DNA of 64,000 bases, taken from assembly GCA_047620505.1 (NCBI GenBank), contig JBLHKS010000005.1:38886-102885 (forward strand), written 5' to 3'. The DNA is from JBLHKS01 sp047620505 (GTDB taxonomy: Bacteria > Verrucomicrobiota > Verrucomicrobiia > Verrucomicrobiales > DEV007). Positions 26,493 through 35,701 of this stretch are shown one piece after another (position 1 is the stretch's first letter; each line of letters opens with the position of its first letter). The position numbers were made by a program, and so were the translations under genes. The notes beneath the pieces were generated by a model. That model was not told the DNA's origin, did not search any database, and saw only the letters and a list, made by a program, of their open reading frames with translations.

Positions 26493-26939
26493 ATGAGCAC
26501 CGTAAACGAACTCGCCCTCGACCTGACCAAAGATTTACCCCGCAGCCCTCGCGATACTTTCGCTGGCTACGTTGCCGCCGGTCGCGCGCTGGACAAATGT
26601 CGTGCGGCGGTCGCTGGGATCAACGGCGAATACCATTTCGATTGTCCGCTGGATAATTTCTGGCTTAGCTTCACCGAAATCAGCGCGGAGGACTTCAAGA
26701 CCTTCGTCGCGACTGGCGCTAACGATGATGAAGTGGCCAAGTGGATCGAGGAAAACGCGAAGAAGCGGGAGCGCCGCGAAATCATCGCTTGGAACAACAA
26801 AATGCGTTACACGCGGCCAGTCGACATGCCGATTGAGCTTCAGGAATTTCTTGAAGGCTACATTCCAGAATTCATCCCGAAGAACCGGATCGTGAATTAC
26901 TGGTTCGACGTTTACGACATCGAAGAAGGGCGGATCTGA
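26493..26939 (+). CDS. DUF5069 domain protein
   Basis: A 148-residue cytoplasmic protein matching the DUF5069 family pattern: LDLTKDLPRSPRDTFAGYV at the N-terminus, ALDKCRAAVAG, then EYHFDCPLDNFW and a C-terminal DVYDIEEGR. The function is unknown; the family is frequent in verrucomicrobia and planctomycetes. It lies divergent from the lipoprotein gene and upstream of a small membrane protein. The start ATG is followed immediately by the conserved N-terminus. Confidence 0.85.
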   Translation: MSTVNELALDLTKDLPRSPRDTFAGYVAAGRALDKCRAAVAGINGEYHFDCPLDNFWLSFTEISAEDFKTFVATGANDDEVAKWIEENAKKRERREIIAWNNKMRYTRPVDMPIELQEFLEGYIPEFIPKNRIVNYWFDVYDIEEGRI

Positions 26940-26986
26940 ACGGATTTTAGATTGCAGACTGCGCAGCTCGACCCTCAGTTACGGGC

Positions 26987-27418
26987 ATGCTCGGCAAAGG
27001 TTTAACGAAGACCAAATTGCTGATCGTCGTGGCCTGCGGCGCTGCTCCGCCACTGAATTTCATCCTTCAGCAGATCGAGTTTGGAATCCTGTTTTTGGTG
27101 ATTCCAGCGGAATTGCCTCCGCCATTTGAGGTTCGAGCCCAAACTCCGCTCTTTTATATGTTTCGAATCACCGAAGCAATTTACCCATTCCTGGCGGCGA
27201 TTATTTTTGTTGTAGGGATCTGGCTGCTAAGAAAAAGTGCATCTCGAATTTCGCACTATCGCTTCCTTCCAGTCTGGGTATTTTTCGTAGCTTCGGCATC
27301 GAGTTATTTCCTCTATCTTGGGAATGCGCTCGCTATTATCATCGGTTCGATCACGCTTGCAATGCTCGCTCGAATTCGGGAGTTGCATCTCTGGTTATTC
27401 GAAGAAAGCGCGCCCTGA
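26987..27418 (+). CDS. Small integral membrane protein of unknown function
   Basis: A 143-residue protein with four hydrophobic segments at about residues 10-35, 60-80, 90-110 and 110-130. It has no recognisable family signature and no charged catalytic cluster. The positive residues at both ends suggest an N-in, C-in topology. It sits between DUF5069 and the DMFase-like gene, with gaps of 47 and 71 bases. The ATG at 26987 is the first in frame. Confidence 0.55.
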   Translation: MLGKGLTKTKLLIVVACGAAPPLNFILQQIEFGILFLVIPAELPPPFEVRAQTPLFYMFRITEAIYPFLAAIIFVVGIWLLRKSASRISHYRFLPVWVFFVASASSYFLYLGNALAIIIGSITLAMLARIRELHLWLFEESAP

Positions 27419-27489
27419 ACGGCGAGTCCTTCGAACACGCGGTTCAATTTCCGCCTTGGATTCAGGCCGCGCTCCGGCAAGGTTGAGAG

Positions 27490-28899
27490 ATGAGATTACT
27501 GTTCCTGCTTCTACTTTTGGTCGGCCTCGCGAGGGGCGAGGAAACGACACCGAGTCTATTTGTTGAAGGCTACGCCGGTCTTGTCAGCTACGCTCCAGGC
27601 GACACGGCGGAATTTCACGTCTCGACCTCGGCGGCGAAGTTCGATCTGAAAATCGAACGGCTTGGTGCTGAGCGGAGAACGGTTCTAGAGAAAGTGGGCG
27701 TCGCGGGCGAGGCGCATCCGATCCCGGAAACGGCATCGTCGAAAGGCTGCGGCTGGCCAGTCGCGTTTTCACTCGAAATCCCAGCCGATTGGAAAACCGG
27801 ATACTACGAAGTCACCCTGCGCACGGCTGATGATGGTGGGAAATTCGTTCATCGCAACCGGCGGACGGCAGAGTCGAGTTTTTACTTTGTCCTCCGCTCG
27901 GCGAACCCTGGCAAAGACGCAAAAATCCTCCTCCAACTCGCGACCAACACCTACAACGCTTACAATAATTGGGGAGGGACGAGTCTCTACGGATTTCATG
28001 GTCGCGGCGCGGTTCAAGGGCACGAAGTCTCGTTCCTGCGCCCGCCAAGAAGCCTGTTTTCGCGCTGGGAACTTCAGTTTGTCGAGTGGTGCGAAAAGAA
28101 CGGATTCACGCTCGATTACGCCTCTAACATGGATCTCGAATTCCGGCCGGAGATTCTGGAAAACTACCAGCTTGTTCTCAGCGTCGGGCATGACGAGTAC
28201 TGGTCCTGGGGCATGCGCGATTCGCTCGAAGGCTTCATCGCGAAAGGCGGAAACGCGGCGTTTTTCAGTGGCAATTCGGTCTGCTGGCAGGTGCGTTGGG
28301 ACGAGAAAGCCCGATCGCTGCTGAGTTGGAAGCAGTGGCACAACCAGGACCCTGTTTACAAAACGGACGACCAGCAGCTGCTGAGTTCGCTCTGGAGTCA
28401 TCACCTCGTCAAGCGGCCGGAAAACGAGCTGACCGGGGTTGGTTTCCTCCACGGCGGCTACCACAAGAGTCATGGCCAGTTCATGGACGGCAAAGCGGCG
28501 TTCAAAGTGCATCGCCCGGATCACTGGCTCTTTGCTGGAACGAATCTGGAGCGCGGGGCTGAGTTTGGCGGGAAGGACACGATCGTCGGCTACGAGTGCG
28601 ATGGCTGCGAATTGGTCTGGCGAGATGAGCTGCCTTTCGCGACTCACCGAGACGGGACGCCGAAGACGTTTGAGGTGCTCGCGACCTGCCCGGCAAAGTG
28701 GGCTCCGGGCGACGCATTCTGGTATGAAAAGTGGCCGGGGCCGGATCACGAAGGCCACGCCGTTCTCGGTGTCTGGACAAACGAAGCTGGCGGAACGGTG
28801 ATGACGGCGGGAACCACAGACTGGGCTCATGGCCTCAAAGGCGGCGACGCAGCGGTTGCACAGATCACGAAGAATGTGTTGGAGCAGCTCTCGAAATGA
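27490..28899 (+). CDS. Secreted N,N-dimethylformamidase large-subunit-like protein
   Basis: A 469-residue protein with a signal peptide (MRLLFLLLLLVGLARGEE), an Ig-like beta domain (about 25-130) and a C-terminal domain like that of the N,N-dimethylformamidase large subunit. The latter is marked by ATNTYNAYNNWGGTSLYG, LVLSVGHDEYWSWGMRDSLEG and AFFSGNSVCWQVR, a glutamine-amidotransferase-like fold. Actual DMF hydrolysis is not implied; secreted homologues are common in PVC bacteria. It overlaps the downstream sulfatase by ATGA, so the two products are probably made together and may act on one substrate. Confidence 0.8.
   Translation: MRLLFLLLLLVGLARGEETTPSLFVEGYAGLVSYAPGDTAEFHVSTSAAKFDLKIERLGAERRTVLEKVGVAGEAHPIPETASSKGCGWPVAFSLEIPADWKTGYYEVTLRTADDGGKFVHRNRRTAESSFYFVLRSANPGKDAKILLQLATNTYNAYNNWGGTSLYGFHGRGAVQGHEVSFLRPPRSLFSRWELQFVEWCEKNGFTLDYASNMDLEFRPEILENYQLVLSVGHDEYWSWGMRDSLEGFIAKGGNAAFFSGNSVCWQVRWDEKARSLLSWKQWHNQDPVYKTDDQQLLSSLWSHHLVKRPENELTGVGFLHGGYHKSHGQFMDGKAAFKVHRPDHWLFAGTNLERGAEFGGKDTIVGYECDGCELVWRDELPFATHRDGTPKTFEVLATCPAKWAPGDAFWYEKWPGPDHEGHAVLGVWTNEAGGTVMTAGTTDWAHGLKGGDAAVAQITKNVLEQLSK
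28372..28383. repeat. Iterated palindrome CAGCAGCTGCTG
   Basis: Exact copy in the DMFase-like gene, Gln-Gln-Leu-Leu frame. Confidence 0.9.
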
Positions 28900-30521
28900 G
28901 GCATCTCGGACTCTGCCTGGCGGCCCTGCTTTTTCCTGCCTGCTTAGCGGCTGAAACGCAGGCGGCCAGGCCGAACGTGCTCTTCATCCTCGCCGATGAT
29001 CTCGGGATTGGCGATCTTGCGTGTTATGGAAATCCGCATCTGGAAACGCCGGCGATCGACTCCCTGGCAGCTGCTGGAGTCCGCCTGACAGATCACTACG
29101 CTCCCTCGCCGCTTTGCGCGCCGTCGCGGGCCGGATTTCTAACCGGTAGATTCAACCATCGCACGGGAGCGGTGGACGTTCCGAGCAACCGAGGCCTCGA
29201 CCGGATCGCGTTGTCGGAGAAAACGTTCGGCGACTATTTTCGTCAGGCTGGCTACGCGACGGCGCTCATCGGAAAGTGGCACAACGGGTTGTACTGTCAG
29301 GATCATTTGCCCCATCGGCGAGGTTTCGATTTATTCTTCGGCTTTCCGAATGGCGGACAGGATTATTGGAAATGGAATCTGATGCGGAACGACGCTCACG
29401 TGCCTCATGATGGGCGTTACCTGACGGACGCGCTTAACGACGAAGCGATCCGCTTCATTCAGGCGAACGCCGCTGAAGATAAACGATTCGCGCTTTTTCT
29501 CGCGCATCACGTGCCGCATTCGCCGTTTCAGGCACCAGACAAGTTAGTCAAAAAGTACCAGCAGCTGCTGGGTGAAGACGGCAGTAAAAACGTGGCGACG
29601 ATTTACGCGATGATCGAAGCGATGGACATTGGGCTGGCGCGTGTTTTCGAGACGCTGAAAGCAGCTGGGCTTTGGGAGGAGACGATCATCGTTTTTACGA
29701 GCGACAACGGAGCCGTTCTTGGGAATGCCGAAGGCGGATCGACCAAGCGCTTCCACGCGGGTTTCTCAGGAAACAAGGGTGACGTCGGCGAACAAGGAAT
29801 TCGCGTTCCCGGCATCGTGGCTTGGCCAGGTCGGATTCCAAGTGGCCAGGTTTCGAGCACGCCCGTCCACGGCTGTGACTGGCTGCCGACGTTGTTCAGC
29901 CTGACGGGCAGCGAACGGCCTGACGGAGCCAAAAATTTCGACGGCCTGAATATCATGCCGATGCTGCTCGGCGAGCCGCAGCCAAGTCTCGAATCTCGCG
30001 TTCTGCCTTTCCAAAAGAACCGCTACATGCCGGCGGCCCACAGCGATGCCGCAATTCGGCGAGGCCGCTGGAAACTGGTCTGGCCAGGTGCGCCTGCGAC
30101 GATGCGTAAAGACAGCACGCGCGACAATCCGTCTTATCTTCGTGGTGTGGTTCGACCGCATTGGGAAATGCCGCTGGATCGTGAACTCGGCTCCGTGCCG
30201 GAGTTTGATGAGCCGGAACCTCGTCTTTTCGATCTCGAATCCGACCCAGCCGAGCTTCACGACGTCGCGGCTGATCACCCGGAGCTGACTGCAGAGCTCG
30301 CCAGAGTCTATGATGATTGGTTTGCCGAAGTCATGGCCGACTGGCGGAAATCACGCCGCTCGATTCTCGAACACGACCGAGCTTACTGGAAAAACCGTAC
30401 TACGCCCGACCCAGCCGAATTGTTCGAGGACTTCTGGCAATGGCGTCGAGCCCCGGCCGGGACGGATCCAAATTCAGCGGACCCGCTGAAAGTCTTCAAG
30501 GGTTTTTGGAATCAGCCTTAA
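28896..30521 (+). CDS. Secreted sulfatase (formylglycine type)
   Basis: 541 residues with a signal peptide (about 1-19), then the sulfatase core: PNVLFILADDLGIGDLACYG (metal-binding Asp pair), the modification motif CAPSR (C74, to be converted to formylglycine), GKWHNG, FTSDNGA and a late SDPAELHDVAADHP. A class-I formylglycine sulfatase needs an FGE or anaerobic maturase, which is not in this window. The start ATG overlaps the stop of the DMFase-like gene. The probable target is a sulfated polysaccharide or glycan, as in other marine verrucomicrobia. Confidence 0.93.
   Translation: MRHLGLCLAALLFPACLAAETQAARPNVLFILADDLGIGDLACYGNPHLETPAIDSLAAAGVRLTDHYAPSPLCAPSRAGFLTGRFNHRTGAVDVPSNRGLDRIALSEKTFGDYFRQAGYATALIGKWHNGLYCQDHLPHRRGFDLFFGFPNGGQDYWKWNLMRNDAHVPHDGRYLTDALNDEAIRFIQANAAEDKRFALFLAHHVPHSPFQAPDKLVKKYQQLLGEDGSKNVATIYAMIEAMDIGLARVFETLKAAGLWEETIIVFTSDNGAVLGNAEGGSTKRFHAGFSGNKGDVGEQGIRVPGIVAWPGRIPSGQVSSTPVHGCDWLPTLFSLTGSERPDGAKNFDGLNIMPMLLGEPQPSLESRVLPFQKNRYMPAAHSDAAIRRGRWKLVWPGAPATMRKDSTRDNPSYLRGVVRPHWEMPLDRELGSVPEFDEPEPRLFDLESDPAELHDVAADHPELTAELARVYDDWFAEVMADWRKSRRSILEHDRAYWKNRTTPDPAELFEDFWQWRRAPAGTDPNSADPLKVFKGFWNQP
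29559..29570. repeat. Iterated palindrome CAGCAGCTGCTG
   Basis: Exact copy in the sulfatase gene, Gln-Gln-Leu-Leu frame. Confidence 0.9.
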
Positions 30522-31296
30522 GCTCGGCAAATTTGAGCCCCTGCTCAGAATCCGTCTGCACGAGACTAACGTTTCCAAGACAACGCTTTTCCGCCGTTCG
30601 AGGCCCCTTCGCAACCAGCAGCTGCTGCGGCGCGACGCCGACGATTCCTAACGACGCATCAAATTCGTAACGCCCGAGCATCTTGAAGTCGGCGTCCGTT
30701 TTCAGAAGGATTTTCGGCGATCCGTAACAACCGAACCACCACGCGTCGTCGTGCCAGGCCGCTGTCTGAATTCCCACCTGGGTCCAGCCGCTTTTAACCA
30801 GGTGCTTCTTCAAAAATTTGAGATCACCGTCGTATTCGTAAACGTAATTTTCCTCAATCCCGTCCGGCAGCCCACCCACGACGAAAAAGCGACCGTCCCG
30901 AGCGTCGATCCCGCCTGCCCCATGAAAAACCTCAGGCGTTGCGTGTTTACTAAGAAACTTCAGCGACTCCGCATCGTAAACGTAGACCCAGGAATCGGCG
31001 TTGCCCTTTGGGTCGTTGAAGCGGCCGAGATTTACGGCGACGTAGACTTTTCCATTTTGAAAACAGAGGTCGCCGTGGTGATTGGCGACCGGGATTTTTG
31101 CTAACACTTTCCCCTCTCGATCGGTCTTGACCAAATCAGTCGTGAACGACCAGAAAATCGCATCTTCGGCGTTCGTGCAGACGCCTTGGAGGTGATGCTG
31201 ATAATCGCCTTCGCATTCGGTCGCGGTGAATTTTGTTGGCTGCTGGGCGAGCGAGAAACTCGCGAGGAAAACGGAAAACAAGATTAGGAGTTTCAT
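30496..31296 (-). CDS. Secreted beta-propeller-like protein of unknown function
   Basis: 266 residues with a signal peptide (MKLLILFSVFLASFSLAQ). The repeating pattern of short strands with 'DGKVYVAVNLG', 'SWVYVYDAESLKFLSKH' and 'FFVVGGLPDG' suggests a small beta-propeller of the SMP-30/quinoprotein-like kind. No catalytic residues are evident. The 3' end overlaps the sulfatase gene end by 26 bases (convergent). It lies 12 bases upstream of nothing co-oriented; the regulator gene upstream on the same strand ends at 31309, so read-through is possible. Confidence 0.65.
   Translation of the reverse strand: MKLLILFSVFLASFSLAQQPTKFTATECEGDYQHHLQGVCTNAEDAIFWSFTTDLVKTDREGKVLAKIPVANHHGDLCFQNGKVYVAVNLGRFNDPKGNADSWVYVYDAESLKFLSKHATPEVFHGAGGIDARDGRFFVVGGLPDGIEENYVYEYDGDLKFLKKHLVKSGWTQVGIQTAAWHDDAWWFGCYGSPKILLKTDADFKMLGRYEFDASLGIVGVAPQQLLVAKGPRTAEKRCLGNVSLVQTDSEQGLKFAELKADSKNP
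30616..30627. repeat. Iterated palindrome CAGCAGCTGCTG
   Basis: Exact copy in the minus-strand beta-propeller gene, Gln-Gln-Leu-Leu frame. Confidence 0.9.
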
Positions 31297-31308
31297 GTCA
31301 GGATTGGT

Positions 31309-32781
31309 TTAGCTGATGTCGTGGCGTTCGAGGCGCTTTCTCAAAGTGCCTCTGGTGATTCCAAGAAGCTTCGCCGCCTTGACCTGATTTCCACCAACTC
31401 GTTTCATCGCAAACTTCGTCATTTCGCGCTCCAGCCAAGGGAGAAGCTGCAAGTTTTCGTCGGCTTCGGCAGCATCCAGCAATTTCTCGACCGCCTGATC
31501 AAGAGTGATTTCTGACGGCGGCGCGGGAGGCGCGGGCTGAATCTCAGGAGTCTCAGGAATCGTTTCTGGTTCGGTCTCTTCGCTCGGCGCTTCGACTCGC
31601 CGTGGAACTCGACCAACGGGGATGTCCTTGGGTAAAAGCACATTGTTATTCGCGAGCACGCAGGCACGCTGGATCGTATTTTCCAGCTCGCGGACGTTGC
31701 CAGGCCAGTCGTAGGCCTCCAGCAGCTGCAGGGCTTCATCGGTAACGCGGATCTTCTCCGCTCCACGCTTGTCTGCGATGCGTTGGAGGAAAAAATCGAC
31801 GAGCAGCAGGATGTCTTCGCGACGCTGGCGAAGCGGCGGAATGTGAATGCGGACGACGTTGAGTCGGTAGAATAAATCTTCGCGAAATCGCTTCAACTCG
31901 ACTTCCTTTTCGAGGTCCTTGTTCGTCGCTGCGATAATTCTGACGTCACTGCGGAGGGTCTGGTTTCCGCCGACTCGGGAAAACTCGCCCTCCTGGAGAA
32001 CTCGTAGAATTTTGCTCTGTACAGGCAACGGCATGTCGCCGATTTCATCGAGAAACAGGGCCCCGCCATCGCACTGCTCAAATCGCCCGACTCGCTGAGC
32101 CTGAGCACCGGTGAAAGCACCTTTTTCATGGCCGAAAAGTTCGCTTTCGAGGAGATCAGGCGGAATCGCAGCACAGTTAATCGCGACGTACTCCTGGTTG
32201 CTTCGCAGACTGAATTTGTGAATCGCAGTGGCGACGACTTCTTTGCCGCAGCCGCTTTCGCCGGTGATCAGCACGGGCGCATCCGAACGCGAAATGCGGC
32301 CGATCATTTTGAAGACGTCCTGCATCGCCGGCGACTTGCCGATGATGGTTTCGCGATAGTCCTCGGCCGATTGCTGCTTCGGTTTCGACTCGCGGACAAC
32401 CCGGATTTCTTCCTGTGCGCGGAGGACCGCTTCGACAACCGGGCGGAGTTCAAAGTTGAGCGATTCTTTACGCAGAACGTCGTAGGCACCGAGTTTCATC
32501 GACTCGATCACGGCGCTGGTTGACGGAAATCCGGTCGTGATGACGACCATCGCGTTCGGGTCATGCAGCCGCATTCGACGAAGCAACTCAAGGCCGTTAA
32601 CCGATTGGAGCCGAAGTTCGATGATCGACAAATCCGGCTGAAGCTTCTCGAACTGATTCATCCCAGTTTCCGCGCTGGTTGCGGTGACCACGGAAACGCC
32701 CGGAGCTGAAAGGTGTTTTTTCGCCCAACCAAGGAAATCTTCCTCGGTGTCGACGATCAAAATAGTCTGTGGCGAACTCAT
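31309..32781 (-). CDS. NtrC-family sigma-54 activator with altered receiver domain
   Basis: A 490-residue regulator in three parts. The receiver (4-115) reads TILIVDTEED at its N-terminus, but the phospho-acceptor position is Glu (E55 in LSIIELRLQ) instead of Asp. The AAA+ domain (about 145-380) has Walker A GESGCGKE and the sigma-54 loop GAFTGA. A C-terminal Fis-type HTH (about 445-488, GGNQVKAAKLLGITRGTLRKRL) follows a Pro/Glu-rich linker. It should activate RpoN promoters. Glu at the acceptor site may mimic phosphorylation or mark a phosphorylation-independent regulator. No histidine kinase gene is nearby. Confidence 0.92.
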   Translation of the reverse strand: MSSPQTILIVDTEEDFLGWAKKHLSAPGVSVVTATSAETGMNQFEKLQPDLSIIELRLQSVNGLELLRRMRLHDPNAMVVITTGFPSTSAVIESMKLGAYDVLRKESLNFELRPVVEAVLRAQEEIRVVRESKPKQQSAEDYRETIIGKSPAMQDVFKMIGRISRSDAPVLITGESGCGKEVVATAIHKFSLRSNQEYVAINCAAIPPDLLESELFGHEKGAFTGAQAQRVGRFEQCDGGALFLDEIGDMPLPVQSKILRVLQEGEFSRVGGNQTLRSDVRIIAATNKDLEKEVELKRFREDLFYRLNVVRIHIPPLRQRREDILLLVDFFLQRIADKRGAEKIRVTDEALQLLEAYDWPGNVRELENTIQRACVLANNNVLLPKDIPVGRVPRRVEAPSEETEPETIPETPEIQPAPPAPPSEITLDQAVEKLLDAAEADENLQLLPWLEREMTKFAMKRVGGNQVKAAKLLGITRGTLRKRLERHDIS

Positions 32782-32856
32782 GCGAATTGGAAACCCTGAT
32801 GGCCCAAGGGCAGGAAAGCAGGTTCCGGGCCAACGTCACGCCCGCAATCGAATTGG

Positions 32857-33570
32857 TCAAATTCCGCCAAACCGGCGTTGGCGCTGATTGTATTCCTCGA
32901 TTGCTGCGTGGAGGTCGTCCTCGCGAAAATCCGGCCAGAGTTTCCGGGTGATCACAATTTCCGCGTAGCTGAGCTGCCAAAGCATGAAGTTGGAAAGCCG
33001 CATTTCGCCAGAGGTCCGGATGAGAAGATCCGGGTCCGGGTAGTAGCGAGTGTAAAGATGCTTGCTGAACATGTCAGGGTCGACCATGCCGATGTCGGCG
33101 TGGCCATCCTCGATGTGGCGGAACAGGCTTTTCATTCCGTCGATGATCTCTTCGCGACCACCGTAGCTGAGGGCGAGAACGAGAGTCAGCCCGGTGTTCT
33201 GGCTGGTATCTTCGATCGATTTGTGAAGCGTTTTCTGGCAGAAATCGGGCAAATCGTGCAGCCGGCCAATCGCCTGAAGCCGGACGTTTTGCTTGTTGAT
33301 CGCCTTGGTCTCCTTTTTAAGGAAGCGATCGAGAAGCTTCATGAGCGAATCGACTTCTTTCTTCGGTCGCTTCCAGTTTTCCGAGCTGAACGCGTAGAGC
33401 GTGAGGTACTCGACGCCGATGACATTGCAGGTTTCGACGATGTTACGAACCGATTCCGCGCCCGCGCGATGGCCTTCGGTTCTCGGCAGCCCGCGCTCTT
33501 TCGCCCAACGCCCATTCCCATCCATGATGATGGCAATATGCTTCGGGATGCTGGCGGGGGTGTCAGGCAT
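32857..33570 (-). CDS. uppS: Undecaprenyl diphosphate synthase (cis-prenyltransferase)
   Basis: Makes the C55 lipid carrier for peptidoglycan and O-antigen from FPP and IPP. The signature HIAIIMDGNGRWA (catalytic D17) is followed by the FSSENWKRP segment and the C-terminal PDLLIRTSGEMRLSNFMLWQ. The length of 237 residues is normal. It lies downstream of purA, separated by a 28-base-arm inverted repeat (33583-33653). The gene precedes the sigma-54 regulator on the same strand. Confidence 0.96.
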   Translation of the reverse strand: MPDTPASIPKHIAIIMDGNGRWAKERGLPRTEGHRAGAESVRNIVETCNVIGVEYLTLYAFSSENWKRPKKEVDSLMKLLDRFLKKETKAINKQNVRLQAIGRLHDLPDFCQKTLHKSIEDTSQNTGLTLVLALSYGGREEIIDGMKSLFRHIEDGHADIGMVDPDMFSKHLYTRYYPDPDLLIRTSGEMRLSNFMLWQLSYAEIVITRKLWPDFREDDLHAAIEEYNQRQRRFGGI

Positions 33571-33582
33571 GGACCGTAGAAA

Positions 33583-33653
33583 TTGTAGCGGAACTCGCCA
33601 GAGTTTCGTCCGGCCGACCGGTCTCGTCGAAATTCTGGCGAATTCCGCTACAA
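33583..33653. repeat. Long imperfect inverted repeat between purA and uppS
   Basis: Arms of 28 bases (33583-33610 and 33626-33653), few mismatches, with a 15-base loop. The half-unit TAGCGGAATTCGCCAGA-like resembles the stretch GGCGAATCCAGCTAC near 42180. It has no T-tract, so it is not a classical terminator. It looks like a small non-autonomous dispersed repeat (MITE- or REP-like) inserted in the spacer. Confidence 0.6.
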
Positions 33654-33675
33654 AAGCGAGTTCCTCGCACTTTTT

Positions 33676-34947
33676 TCATCGAACGATAGTCTGTGCTCGG
33701 TCTGGGCCGACGCCAATCATGCTGATCGGCGTTTCCAGCAGCTGCTGAATTCGGTCGAGATAACTCTTGGCGGCCTCGGGCAAATCTTCGTACTCGCGAA
33801 TGCCGGAAATGTCGGTTTTCCAACCCGGCAACTCTTCATAAACCGGCTCGGCGGCTTCAAACTCGGCGATTCCGGCTGGCGGAAGATCTACCGTGGAACC
33901 ATTGAGCTTGTAGGCGGTGCAAACCTGGATCGTGTCCATTTCGTCCAGCCCATCGAGATTGGTCATCGCGAGTTCGTCGAAACCACTGACCATCGTCGCT
34001 TGGCGCAAGAGCACGGTATCGAGCCATCCACAGCGGCGCTCGCGGCCGGTCGTGGCTCCGAATTCGCGGCCCATCCCGTGAAAATGATCGCCCAGCGGCT
34101 CATCTTCTGTGGGAAACGGCCCGGCGCCAACCCGGGTGGTGTAGGCTTTGCAAACTCCGATGACTTTGTCGATCCGATGAGGCGGAAAACCGGAACCGGT
34201 GCACGCGCCAGCGGAGGTGGTGTTCGACGAAGTCACAAACGGATAAGTTCCGTAGTCAACATCGAGGTAAGTTCCCTGGGCACCTTCGAAGAGAAGACTC
34301 TTGCCTGATTTCAGCGCCGCGTGGAGCACGGCCATCGTGTTGGTAACGTGCGGACGAAGCCGCTCAACAGCGGCGATGACTTTCGCGACGGTTTCCTCGA
34401 CATCGATCGGATCGACACCCGCAGCAGCGGCGAGTTTGTTCGCGTCAACGATTTTCGCGCGCAGTCGCTCGGCGAAATTTGCCATGTCGAGGATGTCGTG
34501 CATCCGAAGCCCGACTCGATGCGCCTTGTCGGCGTAAGTCGGGCCGATCCCGCGTCCCGTCGTGCCGATTTTCTGAGATCCCAGCTGGGATTCGCGCAAA
34601 CCGTCGACCAAACGATGCGAAGGAAGCGTGAGGTGAGCGCGGTCGCTGATCAGCAGCTGCTCAGGCTTAATCGGGATTCCCTGAGCTTCCAGCGTCTCGA
34701 TTTCTTCAACGAGTCCCATGGGATCGAGCGCGACGCCGTTGCCGATCACGCAAGTTTTCTCCGGCCAGAGAATTCCTGACGGAACCATGTGAAGCACGTA
34801 TTTCGAGCCGTTGTTGATCACGGTGTGACCCGCGTTCGATCCTCCCTGAGCGCGAACAACAACGTCCGTATCCTCTGTGAGGAAATCGACGATCTTGCCC
34901 TTGCCTTCGTCACCCCACTGGGCACCCACAATTATGGCGTTCGACAT
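33676..34947 (-). CDS. purA: Adenylosuccinate synthetase
   Basis: Converts IMP, Asp and GTP to adenylosuccinate. The N-terminus MSNAIIVGAQWGDEGKGKIVD holds the GTP/IMP loop with catalytic D13. Further motifs are GGSNAGHTV, GTTGRGIGPTYADK, FEGAQGTYLDVDYGTYPFVTSSNTT and the GRERRCGWLD region. The frame extends to 35037, but the ATG at 34947 is the conserved start, giving 423 residues, normal for PurA. It carries one exact and one near copy of the iterated palindrome. Confidence 0.97.
   Translation of the reverse strand: MSNAIIVGAQWGDEGKGKIVDFLTEDTDVVVRAQGGSNAGHTVINNGSKYVLHMVPSGILWPEKTCVIGNGVALDPMGLVEEIETLEAQGIPIKPEQLLISDRAHLTLPSHRLVDGLRESQLGSQKIGTTGRGIGPTYADKAHRVGLRMHDILDMANFAERLRAKIVDANKLAAAAGVDPIDVEETVAKVIAAVERLRPHVTNTMAVLHAALKSGKSLLFEGAQGTYLDVDYGTYPFVTSSNTTSAGACTGSGFPPHRIDKVIGVCKAYTTRVGAGPFPTEDEPLGDHFHGMGREFGATTGRERRCGWLDTVLLRQATMVSGFDELAMTNLDGLDEMDTIQVCTAYKLNGSTVDLPPAGIAEFEAAEPVYEELPGWKTDISGIREYEDLPEAAKSYLDRIQQLLETPISMIGVGPDRAQTIVR
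33736..33747. repeat. Iterated palindrome CAGCAGCTGCTG
   Basis: Exact copy near the 3' end of purA, Gln-Gln-Leu-Leu frame. Confidence 0.9.
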
Positions 34948-35077
34948 TTGATTGAAGAAAAAAGTCCCAAAAAATGCTCCGGCACGGCCTTTCAAAGCGC
35001 CAGCGATCGGAGCGCGCCAACCGTGCCTCAAGGCCAAGGTTTGGCAACCGCTATCTGGGCGGTTTGGAGCAGCGCTT

Positions 35078-35608
35078 TTAGAGTTTCAGAAAAACGATGG
35101 CCACCAGGCCAATTGCAGCTGCGATCGCGAGAAGTCCGAGCCCGAGAGCGGCCTTCGCGACTGGATCCGCCTTTTCTGCGCTCTTCGGAAAGGGAGAAAT
35201 GCTTCCGTAATTCGCAGGGCGGCCCGAAGCTTCGAGCGGTTGATTGATGAACGATTCCTCGGCAGCGGCCGGCTCCTCGGCGTATTCCTCCATGCTGTCC
35301 AGAGAGACATTGGACATCTCCGGGTGGGAATAAATCGCGCCGACCTGGCCGAAAAGAATGTCAGCTCCATCGGCGAGAACTCGTTCGACGACCTGCTCTC
35401 CGTTAACGAATGAGCCGTTGGTCGACCCCTGATCGGTCAACGTGTAGCTGCCGTCCTGATTCAGAGTCAGCGTGGCGTGAGACCCGGACATCGAGTCGTG
35501 CGGAATCGCAATGTCGTTACTGGCATTGCGGCCAACGTTCACCTGTTCTTCGTCGAACTCGTAAACCGCTTCTTCTCCGTCTGGGATCTGGATCGTGATC
35601 TTCGGCAT
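35078..35608 (-). CDS. FHA-domain protein with C-terminal membrane anchor
   Basis: 176 residues. The FHA domain (1-90) has the phosphothreonine-binding pattern VGRNASNDIAI, then SGSHATL and STNGSFVNG. An acidic linker (95-130) precedes one C-terminal membrane helix (about 150-172), so the FHA domain faces the cytoplasm and could recruit Thr-phosphorylated partners, for example substrates of a Hanks kinase such as that at 22222-24594. The ATG at 35608 (MPKITIQIPDG) is the start; upstream codons to 35689 are not conserved-looking. Confidence 0.88.
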   Translation of the reverse strand: MPKITIQIPDGEEAVYEFDEEQVNVGRNASNDIAIPHDSMSGSHATLTLNQDGSYTLTDQGSTNGSFVNGEQVVERVLADGADILFGQVGAIYSHPEMSNVSLDSMEEYAEEPAAAEESFINQPLEASGRPANYGSISPFPKSAEKADPVAKAALGLGLLAIAAAIGLVAIVFLKL

Positions 35609-35701
35609 AGCGGCGTAGTTTAGGGAGCCGAATCCCGAAGGGCAAGCCGAATTCCACGGTGACGGTCGATTCGATTTTTCGCCGGTCAAACAGCGGGGAA
35701 A

